Part shown: positions 44,074 through 52,633 of the stretch, in pieces | How the letters are laid out: every line of letters begins with the position of its first letter | Numbering within the stretch: position 1 is the first letter of the stretch | From: Jiella pacifica | GTDB taxonomy: Bacteria > Pseudomonadota > Alphaproteobacteria > Rhizobiales > Rhizobiaceae | Length of the DNA stretch: 64,000 bases | Assembly: GCF_010500815.1 (NCBI RefSeq) | Contig: NZ_JAAAMG010000001.1 | Span: 124,001 to 188,000, forward strand | Reading direction: 5' to 3' | Notes under the pieces: generated by a model | Database searches by the model: none | What the model saw: the letters and a program-made list of their open reading frames with translations, nothing else | What the model was told of the DNA's origin: nothing | Translations under genes and position numbers: made by a program

Positions 44074-45951
44074 TCAAGCCTTGCCGAGCGTCTCGGCCTT
44101 CTTTGCATCGAACCACCACAGCCGCTCGACCGGCCAGCCATAGTCGGGCTTAGGCTCCCTGAAGCCGAACATGTCCCAGTAGGCGGCGCGGTGGCTTTCC
44201 GAATGGATGTTCGGGATCCAGTCGAAGCGGGCGCGCAGCACCCGGTCGAGCGCCCGCATGGCCATCGTCAGGCTCTTGCGGTCCTCAGCCCGGTTGACGA
44301 CGTCGATCAGCGCGTCGACAGCCGGATCGGCCATGCCGACGAAGTTGTTGGAGCCTTCCCGGTCCTTGGTGAGGCTTCCGAACAAGCCGACCAGCGTGTC
44401 CCGTGTCGGGGTCGAGCCGAGCGAGAAGGCGGCGCCGATCAGGTCGAAGTCGAAGCGGTTCTTGCGCTCCTGATACTGGGCGCCGTCGACGAGGCGGAAG
44501 GAGGCGTCCACCCCGACCGCCTTCAGATTCTGGATGAACTTCGAATAGACCCGCTCGAATCCTTGGTCGTCGATCATGTATTCGAGGGTGAAGGGCTGGC
44601 CCGCCGCGTCGACCAGCCGGCCTCCCGTCTGTTTCCAGCCTGCCTCGGCGAACAACGCGAGAGCCTCGCGCAGCCGCGCCCGGTCGCGGCCCGAGCCGTC
44701 CGAGACGGGCTGCGTCCAGACGTCGCCGAAGACCTCCTCCGGCAGCTTGTCGCGCAGCGGCTCGAGGATCTTCAGCTCGGCCGGCGAGGGCGGTCCTTCC
44801 GCCTTGAAGTCGGACGTCTCGAAGCACGAGTCCGAATGCCGGTAGATGCCGTAGAACATCTGCGCATTCGTCCATTCGAAGTCGAAGCACAGATTGATGG
44901 CGCGGCGCACGTTGCGATCGGCGAAGCGCTCGCGGCGCTGGTTCAGCGCCCAGCACTGGAAGGTCGGGGTCTTTTCGCGCGGGAACTCGCGCTTGATCAC
45001 CTTGCCTTCGACCACTGCCGGGAAGCCGTAGTCGGTCGCCCAGGTTTTCGAAGTGAATTCCTCGCGAAAGGCGATGTTGCCCTTCTTGAAGGCTTCGAAG
45101 GCGACTGTCCGGTCGCGGAAGAACTCGATGCGGATCGTGTCGATATGGTCGAGCCCCCGGGCGAAGCCCATCTCCTTCGCCCAGTAGTCCTGCCGCTTGC
45201 GGTATTCGATGTAGCGGCCGAATTCCATGGCGCCGATCTCGAAGCGGCCGCTGCCAGGAATCGCCTTGGAGGTGACGCTTTCGAACGGCGTATCGGCGAA
45301 GAACGCCTTCGGCACGATCGGCATGCCGAAGGCGCCGAGGGCGTCCTGGTCGGTCTGCTTGCCGGAAAAGACCAGGCGCACCTGATCCGGTGCGTCGGCG
45401 ACGACCTCGACAACTTCCTGCAGGGTGATCTGCAGGGAGGGATGGCCCTTCTCCTTGAACGTCTCGTAGCTGAAGACGACGTCTTCCGCCGTCACCTTGG
45501 CGCCGGTCGAGAACGCCGCTTCGGGCCGCAGCGCGAAGACGTATGAGTTGCGATCCGCCGAAATGCTCACCGAGCTTGCCAGCGCGCAGTAGAGCGCGTC
45601 CGGCTCGTCGAGGGACGACGTCATCAGCGCGTCGTAGAGCTTCTCGATCCGTGGCGGCGCGTTGCCCTTGAGGACGAAGGTATTGAGCGTGTCGAAGGTG
45701 AGCGGCGACTGGTTGAGGATCCAGTTCGGCACCGACATGTTGAACTGGCCGCCCGCAGGAGCATCCGGCGTGGCGTAATCGAAATTGGCGAAGTCGGCCG
45801 GGTATTTCAGGTCGCCGAAAGCCGACAGGCCATGCAGCGGCGTCTCGACCGGGGAGGCGGCGAAGCCGCGGCCGGGCAGGGCGGCGGATGCGGCGAGGCC
45901 GAGAGCCATCTGGCCGAAGCCGCGGCGGGTGAAGCGGAACGTCGTGCCCAT
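44074..45951 (-). CDS. Peptide ABC transporter substrate-binding protein, Tat-exported (YejA-like, second copy)
   Basis: A 625-residue extracellular solute-binding protein family 5 member. The N-terminus TRRGFGQMALGLAASAALPG is a twin-arginine signal, while its upstream paralogue uses a Sec signal. The mature protein carries the family's segments (FANFDYATPDAPAGGQF, SIGAEDVVFSYETFKEKG-type, and AINLCFDFEWTN). Its ATG overlaps the stop of the preceding gene (ATGA) and no separate Shine-Dalgarno is visible. It lies 172 bp before yejB. It probably binds a peptide different from that bound by the first copy. Confidence 0.9.
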   Translation of the reverse strand: MGTTFRFTRRGFGQMALGLAASAALPGRGFAASPVETPLHGLSAFGDLKYPADFANFDYATPDAPAGGQFNMSVPNWILNQSPLTFDTLNTFVLKGNAPPRIEKLYDALMTSSLDEPDALYCALASSVSISADRNSYVFALRPEAAFSTGAKVTAEDVVFSYETFKEKGHPSLQITLQEVVEVVADAPDQVRLVFSGKQTDQDALGAFGMPIVPKAFFADTPFESVTSKAIPGSGRFEIGAMEFGRYIEYRKRQDYWAKEMGFARGLDHIDTIRIEFFRDRTVAFEAFKKGNIAFREEFTSKTWATDYGFPAVVEGKVIKREFPREKTPTFQCWALNQRRERFADRNVRRAINLCFDFEWTNAQMFYGIYRHSDSCFETSDFKAEGPPSPAELKILEPLRDKLPEEVFGDVWTQPVSDGSGRDRARLREALALFAEAGWKQTGGRLVDAAGQPFTLEYMIDDQGFERVYSKFIQNLKAVGVDASFRLVDGAQYQERKNRFDFDLIGAAFSLGSTPTRDTLVGLFGSLTKDREGSNNFVGMADPAVDALIDVVNRAEDRKSLTMAMRALDRVLRARFDWIPNIHSESHRAAYWDMFGFREPKPDYGWPVERLWWFDAKKAETLGKA

Positions 45952-47978
45952 CAGTTCGTCGCAGCCTTCTCGGCGCTCTTGATCCACCAGGCGAAGGGAT
46001 CGATCTCGCTATAGCCCGGGCGCCTGCCCGACATGCCGAACTTGTCCCAATAGGCCAGCCACGTCTCCGCCCGGTACCATTGGGGGACGACGTAATACTC
46101 CCACAGCATCACCCGATCGAGCGCCCGCGTCGCGGCGACGAGGTCGTCACGCTCCTTGGCGTAGACGATGTCGTTGATCAGCTTGTCGGTCGCCGGGTTC
46201 TTGATGCCGGCATAGTTGCGGCTGCCGGGCGCGTCGGCGGCCCCGCTCGACCAGAAGTCCCGCTGTTCGTTGCCCGGTGACATCGACTGCGGATAGTACT
46301 TCATCCCGACCATTTCGAAATCGAAATTCGTCAGGCGCTCGATGAACTGGTTGGTATCGACGATGCGGATCGAGGCATCGATGCCGAGCCGCTTCAGGCT
46401 GTCGGCATAGGGCTGCAGGACCCGGGCGTCGGTGGGATCGTTGCCGAGCATCTCGATCGAGAACTGCTGGCCCGTCTTGGCGTCGACCAGCTTTGTCCCC
46501 TTGAGTTCGTAACCGGCCTCTTTCAACAGCTCGAGCGCTTGGCGCAGATTGTCGCGTACGGATCGATTGTCTTCATAGACGGGCAGTTCGAACTCTTTCG
46601 TGAAGACTTCCGGCGGGATCTCGCTCTTCAAGGGCTCGAGAAATTTCAGTTCGCGCTCGCTCGGCAAACCAGTCGCCGCAAGTTCGCTATTGGCGAAATG
46701 GCTCGATATTCGTTGATTGAGGCCGAAGAACAGCGTCCGGTTCATGTCCTCGAAATTGAAGGCGAGGGTCAACGCCTGACGGACCCGGCGGTCCTGAAAC
46801 TTCGGCAGACGGTTGTTCATCACATAGGCCTGCATCGATTCCACCTGGTGAGACGGGATCGTCGTCTTCTTCACCTGGCCCGCTTGGAACGCCGGGAAGT
46901 CGTATTCGGTCGACCAGCGGCGCGAGCTGTTCTCGATCCGGTAGTCGTTGAGGCCGCCCTTCTTGAAGGCTTCCCAGGCGGCGTTGGAATCGCGGATGTA
47001 GGTGTAGTCGATCTTGTCGTAGTTGTAGCGGCCCTTATGGGTGGCGACGTCGGCGCCCCAATAGTCCTCGACCCGGTCCCATTCGATCGACTGGCCGGTG
47101 ACGAAGCGGCCGATCTTATAGGGACCGGAGCCCAGAGGCGGCTCCAGCGAGGGTTGCGAGATGTCGCGCGTCTTGCCGTCGGGGCCGGAACCCTCCCACC
47201 AGTGCTTCGGCAGGACCGTGAGGTCCCCCATGATGTGTGGCAGCTCGCGATTTCCGGTCTGGTCGAAGGTGAAGGTCACCTCGCGCTCGCCGGTCTTCTC
47301 CGCCTTGACGACGTTCTTGTAGTAGGTCGCCCACTGGGGATGAAGCTCCTTCAGCGTGTCGAAGCTCCAGATCACGTCCTCGACGGTGATCGGCTCGCCG
47401 TCGTGAAAACGCGCCTTCGGGTTCAGCCGGAAGGTGACGAAGGAATCGTCTTCCGGAAAGCGCACCGCCTCGGCGATCATCGCATGGGAGACAGACGCCT
47501 CGTCCGTGGACTGCTCCATCAGCGTGTCGTAGAGGAGGCCGCCGCCGAAATTGACGAGACCCGCAGCCGGCGTGCCGCGCACGACGAAGGGGTTGAAGCT
47601 GTCATAGGAACCGGTGGCGACTGAATTCAGTGTCCCGCCCTTCGGCGCATCGGGATTGACATAGTCGTAATGCTGGAAGTCCGGCGGATATTTCGACGGT
47701 TCGGTCAGCGACATCGAGGTCTGCCATTCACCGGCCGACGAAAGATCGGGCGTTGCTACGGACGAAGCGGCGGGGGCAGCCGCCGCAGACTGGTCGTTCG
47801 CCGGCGCGGAAGCGGCGCCGGGCTCGGCCGCAGGAGCACCCTGCGCCGCCGGCGGCGCCGTTTCGCCGATCGCGGCGCCTCCCTGATCCTGTGCATGGCC
47901 GGCTGGAATCGAAAGTCCAAGGGCAATGCATGACGTGGCGAGGAAATGGGCAGCGCGCGTCAGGATCGGCAAGGGCAT
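45951..47978 (-). CDS. Peptide ABC transporter substrate-binding protein (YejA-like, first copy)
   Basis: A 675-residue family 5 solute-binding protein. The Sec signal peptide (residues 1-29, ending PAGHA) is followed by an Ala/Pro/Gln-rich linker of about 60 residues and then the binding domain (PDFQHYDYVNPDAPKGGTL onwards). It has the typical TLNSVATGSYDSFNPF and FEAFKKGGLNDYR-type segments. The start at 47978 has GGAG upstream, and the longer frame from 48056 is not needed. It is the first gene of the leftward operon, so the operon promoter should lie in 47979-48128. Confidence 0.9.
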   Translation of the reverse strand: MPLPILTRAAHFLATSCIALGLSIPAGHAQDQGGAAIGETAPPAAQGAPAAEPGAASAPANDQSAAAAPAASSVATPDLSSAGEWQTSMSLTEPSKYPPDFQHYDYVNPDAPKGGTLNSVATGSYDSFNPFVVRGTPAAGLVNFGGGLLYDTLMEQSTDEASVSHAMIAEAVRFPEDDSFVTFRLNPKARFHDGEPITVEDVIWSFDTLKELHPQWATYYKNVVKAEKTGEREVTFTFDQTGNRELPHIMGDLTVLPKHWWEGSGPDGKTRDISQPSLEPPLGSGPYKIGRFVTGQSIEWDRVEDYWGADVATHKGRYNYDKIDYTYIRDSNAAWEAFKKGGLNDYRIENSSRRWSTEYDFPAFQAGQVKKTTIPSHQVESMQAYVMNNRLPKFQDRRVRQALTLAFNFEDMNRTLFFGLNQRISSHFANSELAATGLPSERELKFLEPLKSEIPPEVFTKEFELPVYEDNRSVRDNLRQALELLKEAGYELKGTKLVDAKTGQQFSIEMLGNDPTDARVLQPYADSLKRLGIDASIRIVDTNQFIERLTNFDFEMVGMKYYPQSMSPGNEQRDFWSSGAADAPGSRNYAGIKNPATDKLINDIVYAKERDDLVAATRALDRVMLWEYYVVPQWYRAETWLAYWDKFGMSGRRPGYSEIDPFAWWIKSAEKAATN

Positions 47979-48128
47979 GTCTCCGAAAGAGCGTTCCGTT
48001 CTGTCGAGAATCCGGTGTCGCACAGCTTTATGGCGACCATCGGGGTACCCTGCCAAGTGACGATTCGTTCATCTCGGCGGCGAGCCTGCGAGCTCGGCCG
48101 GTCGGATGGACGGCGGCCGGGAAAAGCG

Positions 48129-48155
48129 AAAGCCCCGGCGACGAACCGGGGCTTT
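48129..48155 (-). terminator. Rho-independent terminator of the cytochrome c gene
   Basis: Read leftward, a perfect 10-bp stem AAAGCCCCGG/CCGGGGCTTT with a 7-nt loop, followed by CGCTTTTC. It separates the cytochrome gene from the yej operon. Confidence 0.8.
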
Positions 48156-48192
48156 GCGGCATGGCAGGATGGCGAGCCGAAAAAGCGGCGGA

Positions 48193-49473
48193 TCACTGGC
48201 CCGCCTGGGCGCCGTTCTCGTCGAAGCTGGCGAGGTAGGCGATGACGTCGTCGATTTCCTTGGGGTTCTTGAGGCCTGGAAACGTCATCTTGGTGCCGGG
48301 CGCGACCGCCTTCGGGTTGGCGAGCCAGGCGTGCAGTTCCTCGACCGTCCAGGTCGGGTGCTCCTTGGCGTAGTCCTGCAGCGCCGAGGAGAAGCTGTAG
48401 CCTTCGACGGCCGCGATCTTCTCGCCGACGATGCCGTTCAGCTCCGGCCCGATCTTGTTCTTGGCGCCTTCGCCGACCGCATGGCAGGCTCGGCACTTGT
48501 TGAACACCTTCTCGCCGGCCGCGGGATCTCCGGCGAGAGCGACCTGCGTCGCACCGCCCTCGGCGGACGCCGCTTCGCCGGCGTTGCCGGCAGCGGCCTG
48601 GTCGCTTTCAGCTGCGGGTGCCGCCGGCTGCGCGGCGGCGCCGTCAGCGCCCGAAGCGTTCGGCTCGCTGCCCGCTGCGGGCTGGTTCTGCGCCTCGCCG
48701 GAGGCAGCGGCGGCCGGAGGAGCCGGCTGTTCGCCCTGGACGCCCTCGGCCGACATGGTCGCCTCGCCGCTTTCGACCGGGGCTGATTCGGGGGCGGTGC
48801 CGGCCTCTGCCGGAGCCTGAGTCTCTTCGCCGCCTTCGCCCATCTTGGTGGTCGTCGCCGGATCGGTGACTTCCGCCGCCTGTTCGCCGCCGCCTGCCGC
48901 CGCCTCGCCTTCGGCCGGAGCCTCGGGCAGCGGTGCGGGGCTGTCCGACAGCGTGTGCAGATAGGCGATCAAATTGGCACGATCTTCCGGGCTCTTGATG
49001 CCGGCAAAGCCCATCTTGGTGCCCGGGACGTCGGCCTTGGGGTCCTTCAGGAACTCATAGAGGTGGTCGTAGTCCCAGTGAACCGAACCGCCCTGGGAGA
49101 ACTCCTGCATGGCCGCGGAATAGGAAAAGTCCGAGACGGAGGCGACGGGCCGCGTCACGACGTCCCAGAGATGCGGGCCGACCTTGTTCGGGCCGCCCTT
49201 CTCGCCCGAGTGACAGGCGGTGCACTTCTTGAACACAGCCTCGCCGGCACCGGCGTCAGCGGTCTGCAGAAGGGCAGCGATCGGCGGATCTTCCGCCGCG
49301 GCTGCCGGCGCACCGGCGCCGCCCTCGGAGGGCTCCGCGGCGACGATCTCGTAGCCCGGCTGTTCCGGCGCCTCGGAATGGAACAGCCCTTCGGCAAGAA
49401 TGCTGCCTCCGAACAGAACGAAGACGGTGCCGAGGATGGCGCCGAAGATCTTGTTGGCCTCAAACGAATCCAT
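48193..49473 (-). CDS. Membrane-anchored cytochrome c with two fused class I domains
   Basis: A 426-residue protein. An uncleaved N-terminal anchor (about 9-28, [18 protein letters not shown]) places both domains in the periplasm. Domain 1 (about 72-178) binds haem through CTACH at 84-88 with Met in PGTKMGF. Domain 2 (about 315-418) uses CRACH at 327-331 with Met in PGTKMTF. They are joined by a linker of about 130 residues of Ala, Glu, Pro and Gly. Domain 1 resembles CycM, the membrane cytochrome that feeds cytochrome oxidase in rhizobia; domain 2 resembles soluble cytochrome c2. The usual CycM has one domain, so this is a fusion. It is divergent from kdsB. Confidence 0.9.
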   Translation of the reverse strand: MDSFEANKIFGAILGTVFVLFGGSILAEGLFHSEAPEQPGYEIVAAEPSEGGAGAPAAAAEDPPIAALLQTADAGAGEAVFKKCTACHSGEKGGPNKVGPHLWDVVTRPVASVSDFSYSAAMQEFSQGGSVHWDYDHLYEFLKDPKADVPGTKMGFAGIKSPEDRANLIAYLHTLSDSPAPLPEAPAEGEAAAGGGEQAAEVTDPATTTKMGEGGEETQAPAEAGTAPESAPVESGEATMSAEGVQGEQPAPPAAAASGEAQNQPAAGSEPNASGADGAAAQPAAPAAESDQAAAGNAGEAASAEGGATQVALAGDPAAGEKVFNKCRACHAVGEGAKNKIGPELNGIVGEKIAAVEGYSFSSALQDYAKEHPTWTVEELHAWLANPKAVAPGTKMTFPGLKNPKEIDDVIAYLASFDENGAQAGQ

Positions 49474-49668
49474 TGGCGGGACTGACCCTCCCCATCAAAT
49501 GCCACAACTCAGCCGTCTCGGCAGACCCCCAGGTGAGACGCGCCGGACCGTAGGGTTTTTGCCGATTCAAGGCAACACCTGTAAAAGGCGCGCCGCCGGG
49601 GTCTTTTGTCACTTTCCAAACTTCGGCTCAAGCTTCGAAGAACGATTAAGGATTTCGGGCAGCCCGCC

Positions 49669-50397
49669 ATGTCGACACTCATCCTCATTCCCGCCCGCCT
49701 CGGCTCGACGCGGCTCCCCAAAAAGGCCCTTGCCGACATCGCTGGTAAGCCGATGGTCGTGCGCGTCGCCGAGCGGGCGGTCGCGGCAGCGGCAGGCCGC
49801 GTCGTCGTCGCCACCGACGCCGAAGAAATCCGCCGGGCCGTCGAGGCGGCGGGTTTCGAGGCGGTGATGACCTCGATCGATCACCAGTCGGGCTCCGACC
49901 GCATCCATGAAGCCCTGCAGGCAGTCGATCCGAAGCGCGAGGCCGAGACGATCATCAATGTCCAGGGGGATCTGCCGACGGTCGAGCCGGAGACGATCCG
50001 CAGTGCGCTGGCGCCGTTCGAAAATCCGGCCTGCGACATCGCGACGCTTGCCGCCGAGATCGTTCACGATGCCGAGCGGGTGAACCCGAACGTCGTCAAG
50101 CTCGTCGGCTCGCCGACCGGGCCGAGGCGGCTGAATGCGCTCTACTTCACTCGCGCCACGGCGCCCTGGGGGGAGGGGCCGCACTATCACCACATCGGCC
50201 TCTACGCCTATCGCCGCGAGAGCCTCGAGCGATTCGTCTCGCTCGCACCCTCGGTGCTGGAACGCCGCGAAAAGCTGGAACAATTGCGGGCGCTGGAAAA
50301 CGGGATGCGAATCGACGCCGAAATCGTCGATACGGTGCCGCTCGGCGTCGACGGGCCGGACGATCTTGCCCGGGCGCGCGAAATCTATGGAGCATGA
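49669..50397 (+). CDS. kdsB: 3-deoxy-manno-octulosonate cytidylyltransferase
   Basis: A 242-residue enzyme that activates KDO with CTP to CMP-KDO for lipid A core assembly. The nucleotide loop [21 protein letters not shown] is at the N-terminus (residues 8-28), [11 protein letters not shown] and [15 protein letters not shown] follow, and the C-terminus carries [17 protein letters not shown]. The frame is open from 49606, but ATG 49669 matches the family start. Its stop lies five bases before pheA's ATG, so the two are cotranscribed. In rhizobia the same cytochrome c-kdsB-pheA order is familiar to me. Confidence 0.96.
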   Translation: MSTLILIPARLGSTRLPKKALADIAGKPMVVRVAERAVAAAAGRVVVATDAEEIRRAVEAAGFEAVMTSIDHQSGSDRIHEALQAVDPKREAETIINVQGDLPTVEPETIRSALAPFENPACDIATLAAEIVHDAERVNPNVVKLVGSPTGPRRLNALYFTRATAPWGEGPHYHHIGLYAYRRESLERFVSLAPSVLERREKLEQLRALENGMRIDAEIVDTVPLGVDGPDDLARAREIYGA

Positions 50398-50401
50398 CCC
50401 C

Positions 50402-51367
50402 ATGGCCGACGACCGTCCGATGATCGCCTTCCAGGGCGAACCCGGCGCCAACTCCGACATGGCTGTCCGCGACGTCTTCGGCGATGTCTACGAGGCGCTG
50501 CCGTGCCCGTCCTTCGACGATGCCTTCGCGGCGCTGAAGGGTGGCACCGTCGAGCATGACGGTCGCGAGCGCCGGGTCGCGCGGGCGATGATCCCGATCG
50601 AGAACACGCTGGCCGGCCGCGTCGCCGACATCCACCTCCTGATGCCGGATTCGGGGCTGCAGATCGTCGGCGAATATTTCATGCCGATCCATTTTCAGCT
50701 GATGGCGCTGCCGGGCGTAAAGCGCAGCGAGATCCTCAGCGTCTCCAGCCATATCCATGCGCTCGGCCAGTGCCGGAAATATCTGCGGGCGCAGGGCTGG
50801 AAACCGCAGGTCTCGGGCGACACGGCCGGGGCCGCCCGCGAGGTGTCGGAGGCCGGGGACCGAACGCGTGGCGCGCTGGCGCCACGGCTGGCTGCCGAAT
50901 ACTATGGCCTGTCGATTCTGGAAGAGGACGTCGAGGATTCGGCGAACAACGTCACCCGTTTCGTCATCCTCGCCAATCCCGGCCAGCAGCCCTTCGCCGA
51001 CCCGGACGAGCAGCGCCTCAGCCTCTGGGCAGCGCGCGATCCGAAGAAAAGCGACGATGGCAGCCAGATGGTCAGCCGCGACGTCGTCACCACCTTCGTC
51101 TTCCGGGTGAGGAACATTCCGGCGGCGCTCTACAAGGCGCTCGGCGGTTTTGCCACCAACGGCATCAACATGACCAAGCTGGAAAGCTATCAGCTCGGCG
51201 GCAGCTTCTCGGCGACGCTGTTTTATGCCGACGTCGAGGGCCATCCGCACGATCCGGCACTCGGCCGGGCGCTGGAGGAGCTGCGCTTCTTCTCCGCCGA
51301 ATACCGCAATCTCGGAGTCTACCGCGGGGCCGAGAATCGTCAGGCGCTGCTGCTGCCCGGTGAGTGA
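50402..51367 (+). CDS. pheA: Prephenate dehydratase
   Basis: A 321-residue enzyme converting prephenate to phenylpyruvate for phenylalanine synthesis. The catalytic domain (about 1-190) starts with IAFQGEPGANSDMAV and contains the conserved NNVTRFVILA with catalytic Thr-Arg-Phe. The C-terminal ACT domain (about 220-305), with NIPAALYKALGGFATNGIN and the ESYQLGGSFSATLFY Phe-binding segment, gives feedback inhibition. There is no chorismate mutase domain, so it is monofunctional. ATG 50402 has GGAG nine bases upstream; ATG 50387 overlaps the kdsB end and is less likely. Confidence 0.95.
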   Translation: MADDRPMIAFQGEPGANSDMAVRDVFGDVYEALPCPSFDDAFAALKGGTVEHDGRERRVARAMIPIENTLAGRVADIHLLMPDSGLQIVGEYFMPIHFQLMALPGVKRSEILSVSSHIHALGQCRKYLRAQGWKPQVSGDTAGAAREVSEAGDRTRGALAPRLAAEYYGLSILEEDVEDSANNVTRFVILANPGQQPFADPDEQRLSLWAARDPKKSDDGSQMVSRDVVTTFVFRVRNIPAALYKALGGFATNGINMTKLESYQLGGSFSATLFYADVEGHPHDPALGRALEELRFFSAEYRNLGVYRGAENRQALLLPGE

Positions 51368-51411
51368 GGGGGGCTGACGTCGCCCTTAAGCAGGCTCGCC
51401 ATCTCAGTCGC

Positions 51412-51560
51412 CCTCATCCTGAGGTGCGAGCGTAGCGAGCCTCGAAGGGCGAGGGCGCCGCACAAACGTGGGATCCCTCGCTCGCATGGTCCGAGTGCGG
51501 TGCCGGCAGAAGCCTCCTCGCCCTTCGAGGCTCAGCTTCGCTGCGCACCTCATGATGAGG
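51412..51560. repeat. Inverted pair of a dispersed palindromic repeat
   Basis: CCTCATCCTGAGG followed by GCGTAGCGAGCCTCGAAGG (51412-51454) is answered by an inverted copy at 51516-51560 with CCTCGCCCTTCGAGG and CATGATGAGG. The spacer is about 61 bp. This motif (CTCATCCTGAGG ... CTCGAAGG) is a familiar, highly repeated intergenic element of Rhizobiales genomes. It fills the gap between the convergent pheA and hydrolase genes and may act as a bidirectional transcript terminator. Confidence 0.85.
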
Positions 51561-51581
51561 GGGCTTCTGCTCCGACGCCTC

Positions 51582-52469
51582 TCATCGGCACCGCTGGGCA
51601 AATCCCAGTATGCGCTCGGGAAGCCCCGCCGTTTCGAGGAATGGGGCGTGGCCCTGGCCGGCCACCGTGACTGTTTCGATGGCGTCATGGCGCCGCGTCA
51701 TTTCGCTCAACGTCTCGGCGGAGAACAACGCCGAGTTCTCGCCGCGAACGACGAACGATGGAATCGCCTTCATCAGATCGAACAGCTCCCAGAGTTCCGG
51801 CAGGTCGGTGGCGAGGTCCATCGCCCGCAGCGGCTCCAGGAGGCGGGGATCGTAATCGCCGACGATCGTCCCATCGCGCTCTCTGAAGCCGGCGCGAGCC
51901 ATGCGTTCGAAATCTCCGCGGCCCATGGCCGGAAAGGTCGGGCCGAGCGACGACGCCACGGCTGCGACGGCGGTCGGCCAATCCGGGAAAGATTCCACCA
52001 CACCCACCGTGTCGCGGATCTGCCGGAGGCCTGCGGTCTCGATGCGCGGGCCTGCGTCGTTGAAGACGGCGCCGGCAATGGCTGAAAGGCGCATCGCCGC
52101 GATGAGGTGGATGACCAGCGCACCGCGCGAGGTGCCGACGAAGACAGCGCGGGAAATGCCGAGATGGTCGAGGCCGGCGAGTGTGTCGGTGGCCTCGCTG
52201 GGCACCGTGTAGGCTTCGGGGCCGGAGGCGTATTGTGACAGGCCGCGGCCGCGATAGTCCAACGCGACGAGGGGTTGGGCGGGCTTCTGCGCCCGGATCG
52301 CATGGGCAAATTCGGTGAAGTCGCGGGAATTTCGAGTGAGGCCGGGCAGGCAGACGATCGGCAGCGGCGCGCCGGCATCGCCAGCCTCGCCGATCTCGCC
52401 CCACAGCCGGCCGGCCAGCCGCAGTCCGTCGTGATCGTAGAAGAAGGGTTCGCCTTCCGTGGTCGTCAT
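51582..52469 (-). CDS. Alpha/beta hydrolase
   Basis: A 295-residue soluble hydrolase. The nucleophile elbow is VFVGTSRGAL with Ser114, the oxyanion segment is IVCLPGLTRNSRDF, and the catalytic His is in VAGQGHAPFLE near the C-terminus. In the usual position of the acid residue the sequence is RGENSALFSAET, where many relatives have RGENSDLLS, so Asp is replaced by Ala; the acid may be supplied elsewhere. The start at 52469 has GGGAG. It is isolated, convergent with pheA. The substrate is unknown; esterase or C-C hydrolase activities are typical of the family. Confidence 0.87.
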   Translation of the reverse strand: MTTTEGEPFFYDHDGLRLAGRLWGEIGEAGDAGAPLPIVCLPGLTRNSRDFTEFAHAIRAQKPAQPLVALDYRGRGLSQYASGPEAYTVPSEATDTLAGLDHLGISRAVFVGTSRGALVIHLIAAMRLSAIAGAVFNDAGPRIETAGLRQIRDTVGVVESFPDWPTAVAAVASSLGPTFPAMGRGDFERMARAGFRERDGTIVGDYDPRLLEPLRAMDLATDLPELWELFDLMKAIPSFVVRGENSALFSAETLSEMTRRHDAIETVTVAGQGHAPFLETAGLPERILGFAQRCR

Positions 52470-52633
52470 TGCCGCTGCTCCCGTATCAGGCGGCGAAACC
52501 CGTCTGCTCCCCGCCGACCACGTTCGAGCTATCGCACCGGCGGCCGGTTTCGAGCCGGCGATCCGAATTTACACGACCGTGGTCGCCGCGCGGCCGCAGC
52601 CACCGCGACGATCACGCCATGGCCGTCTCGCCC

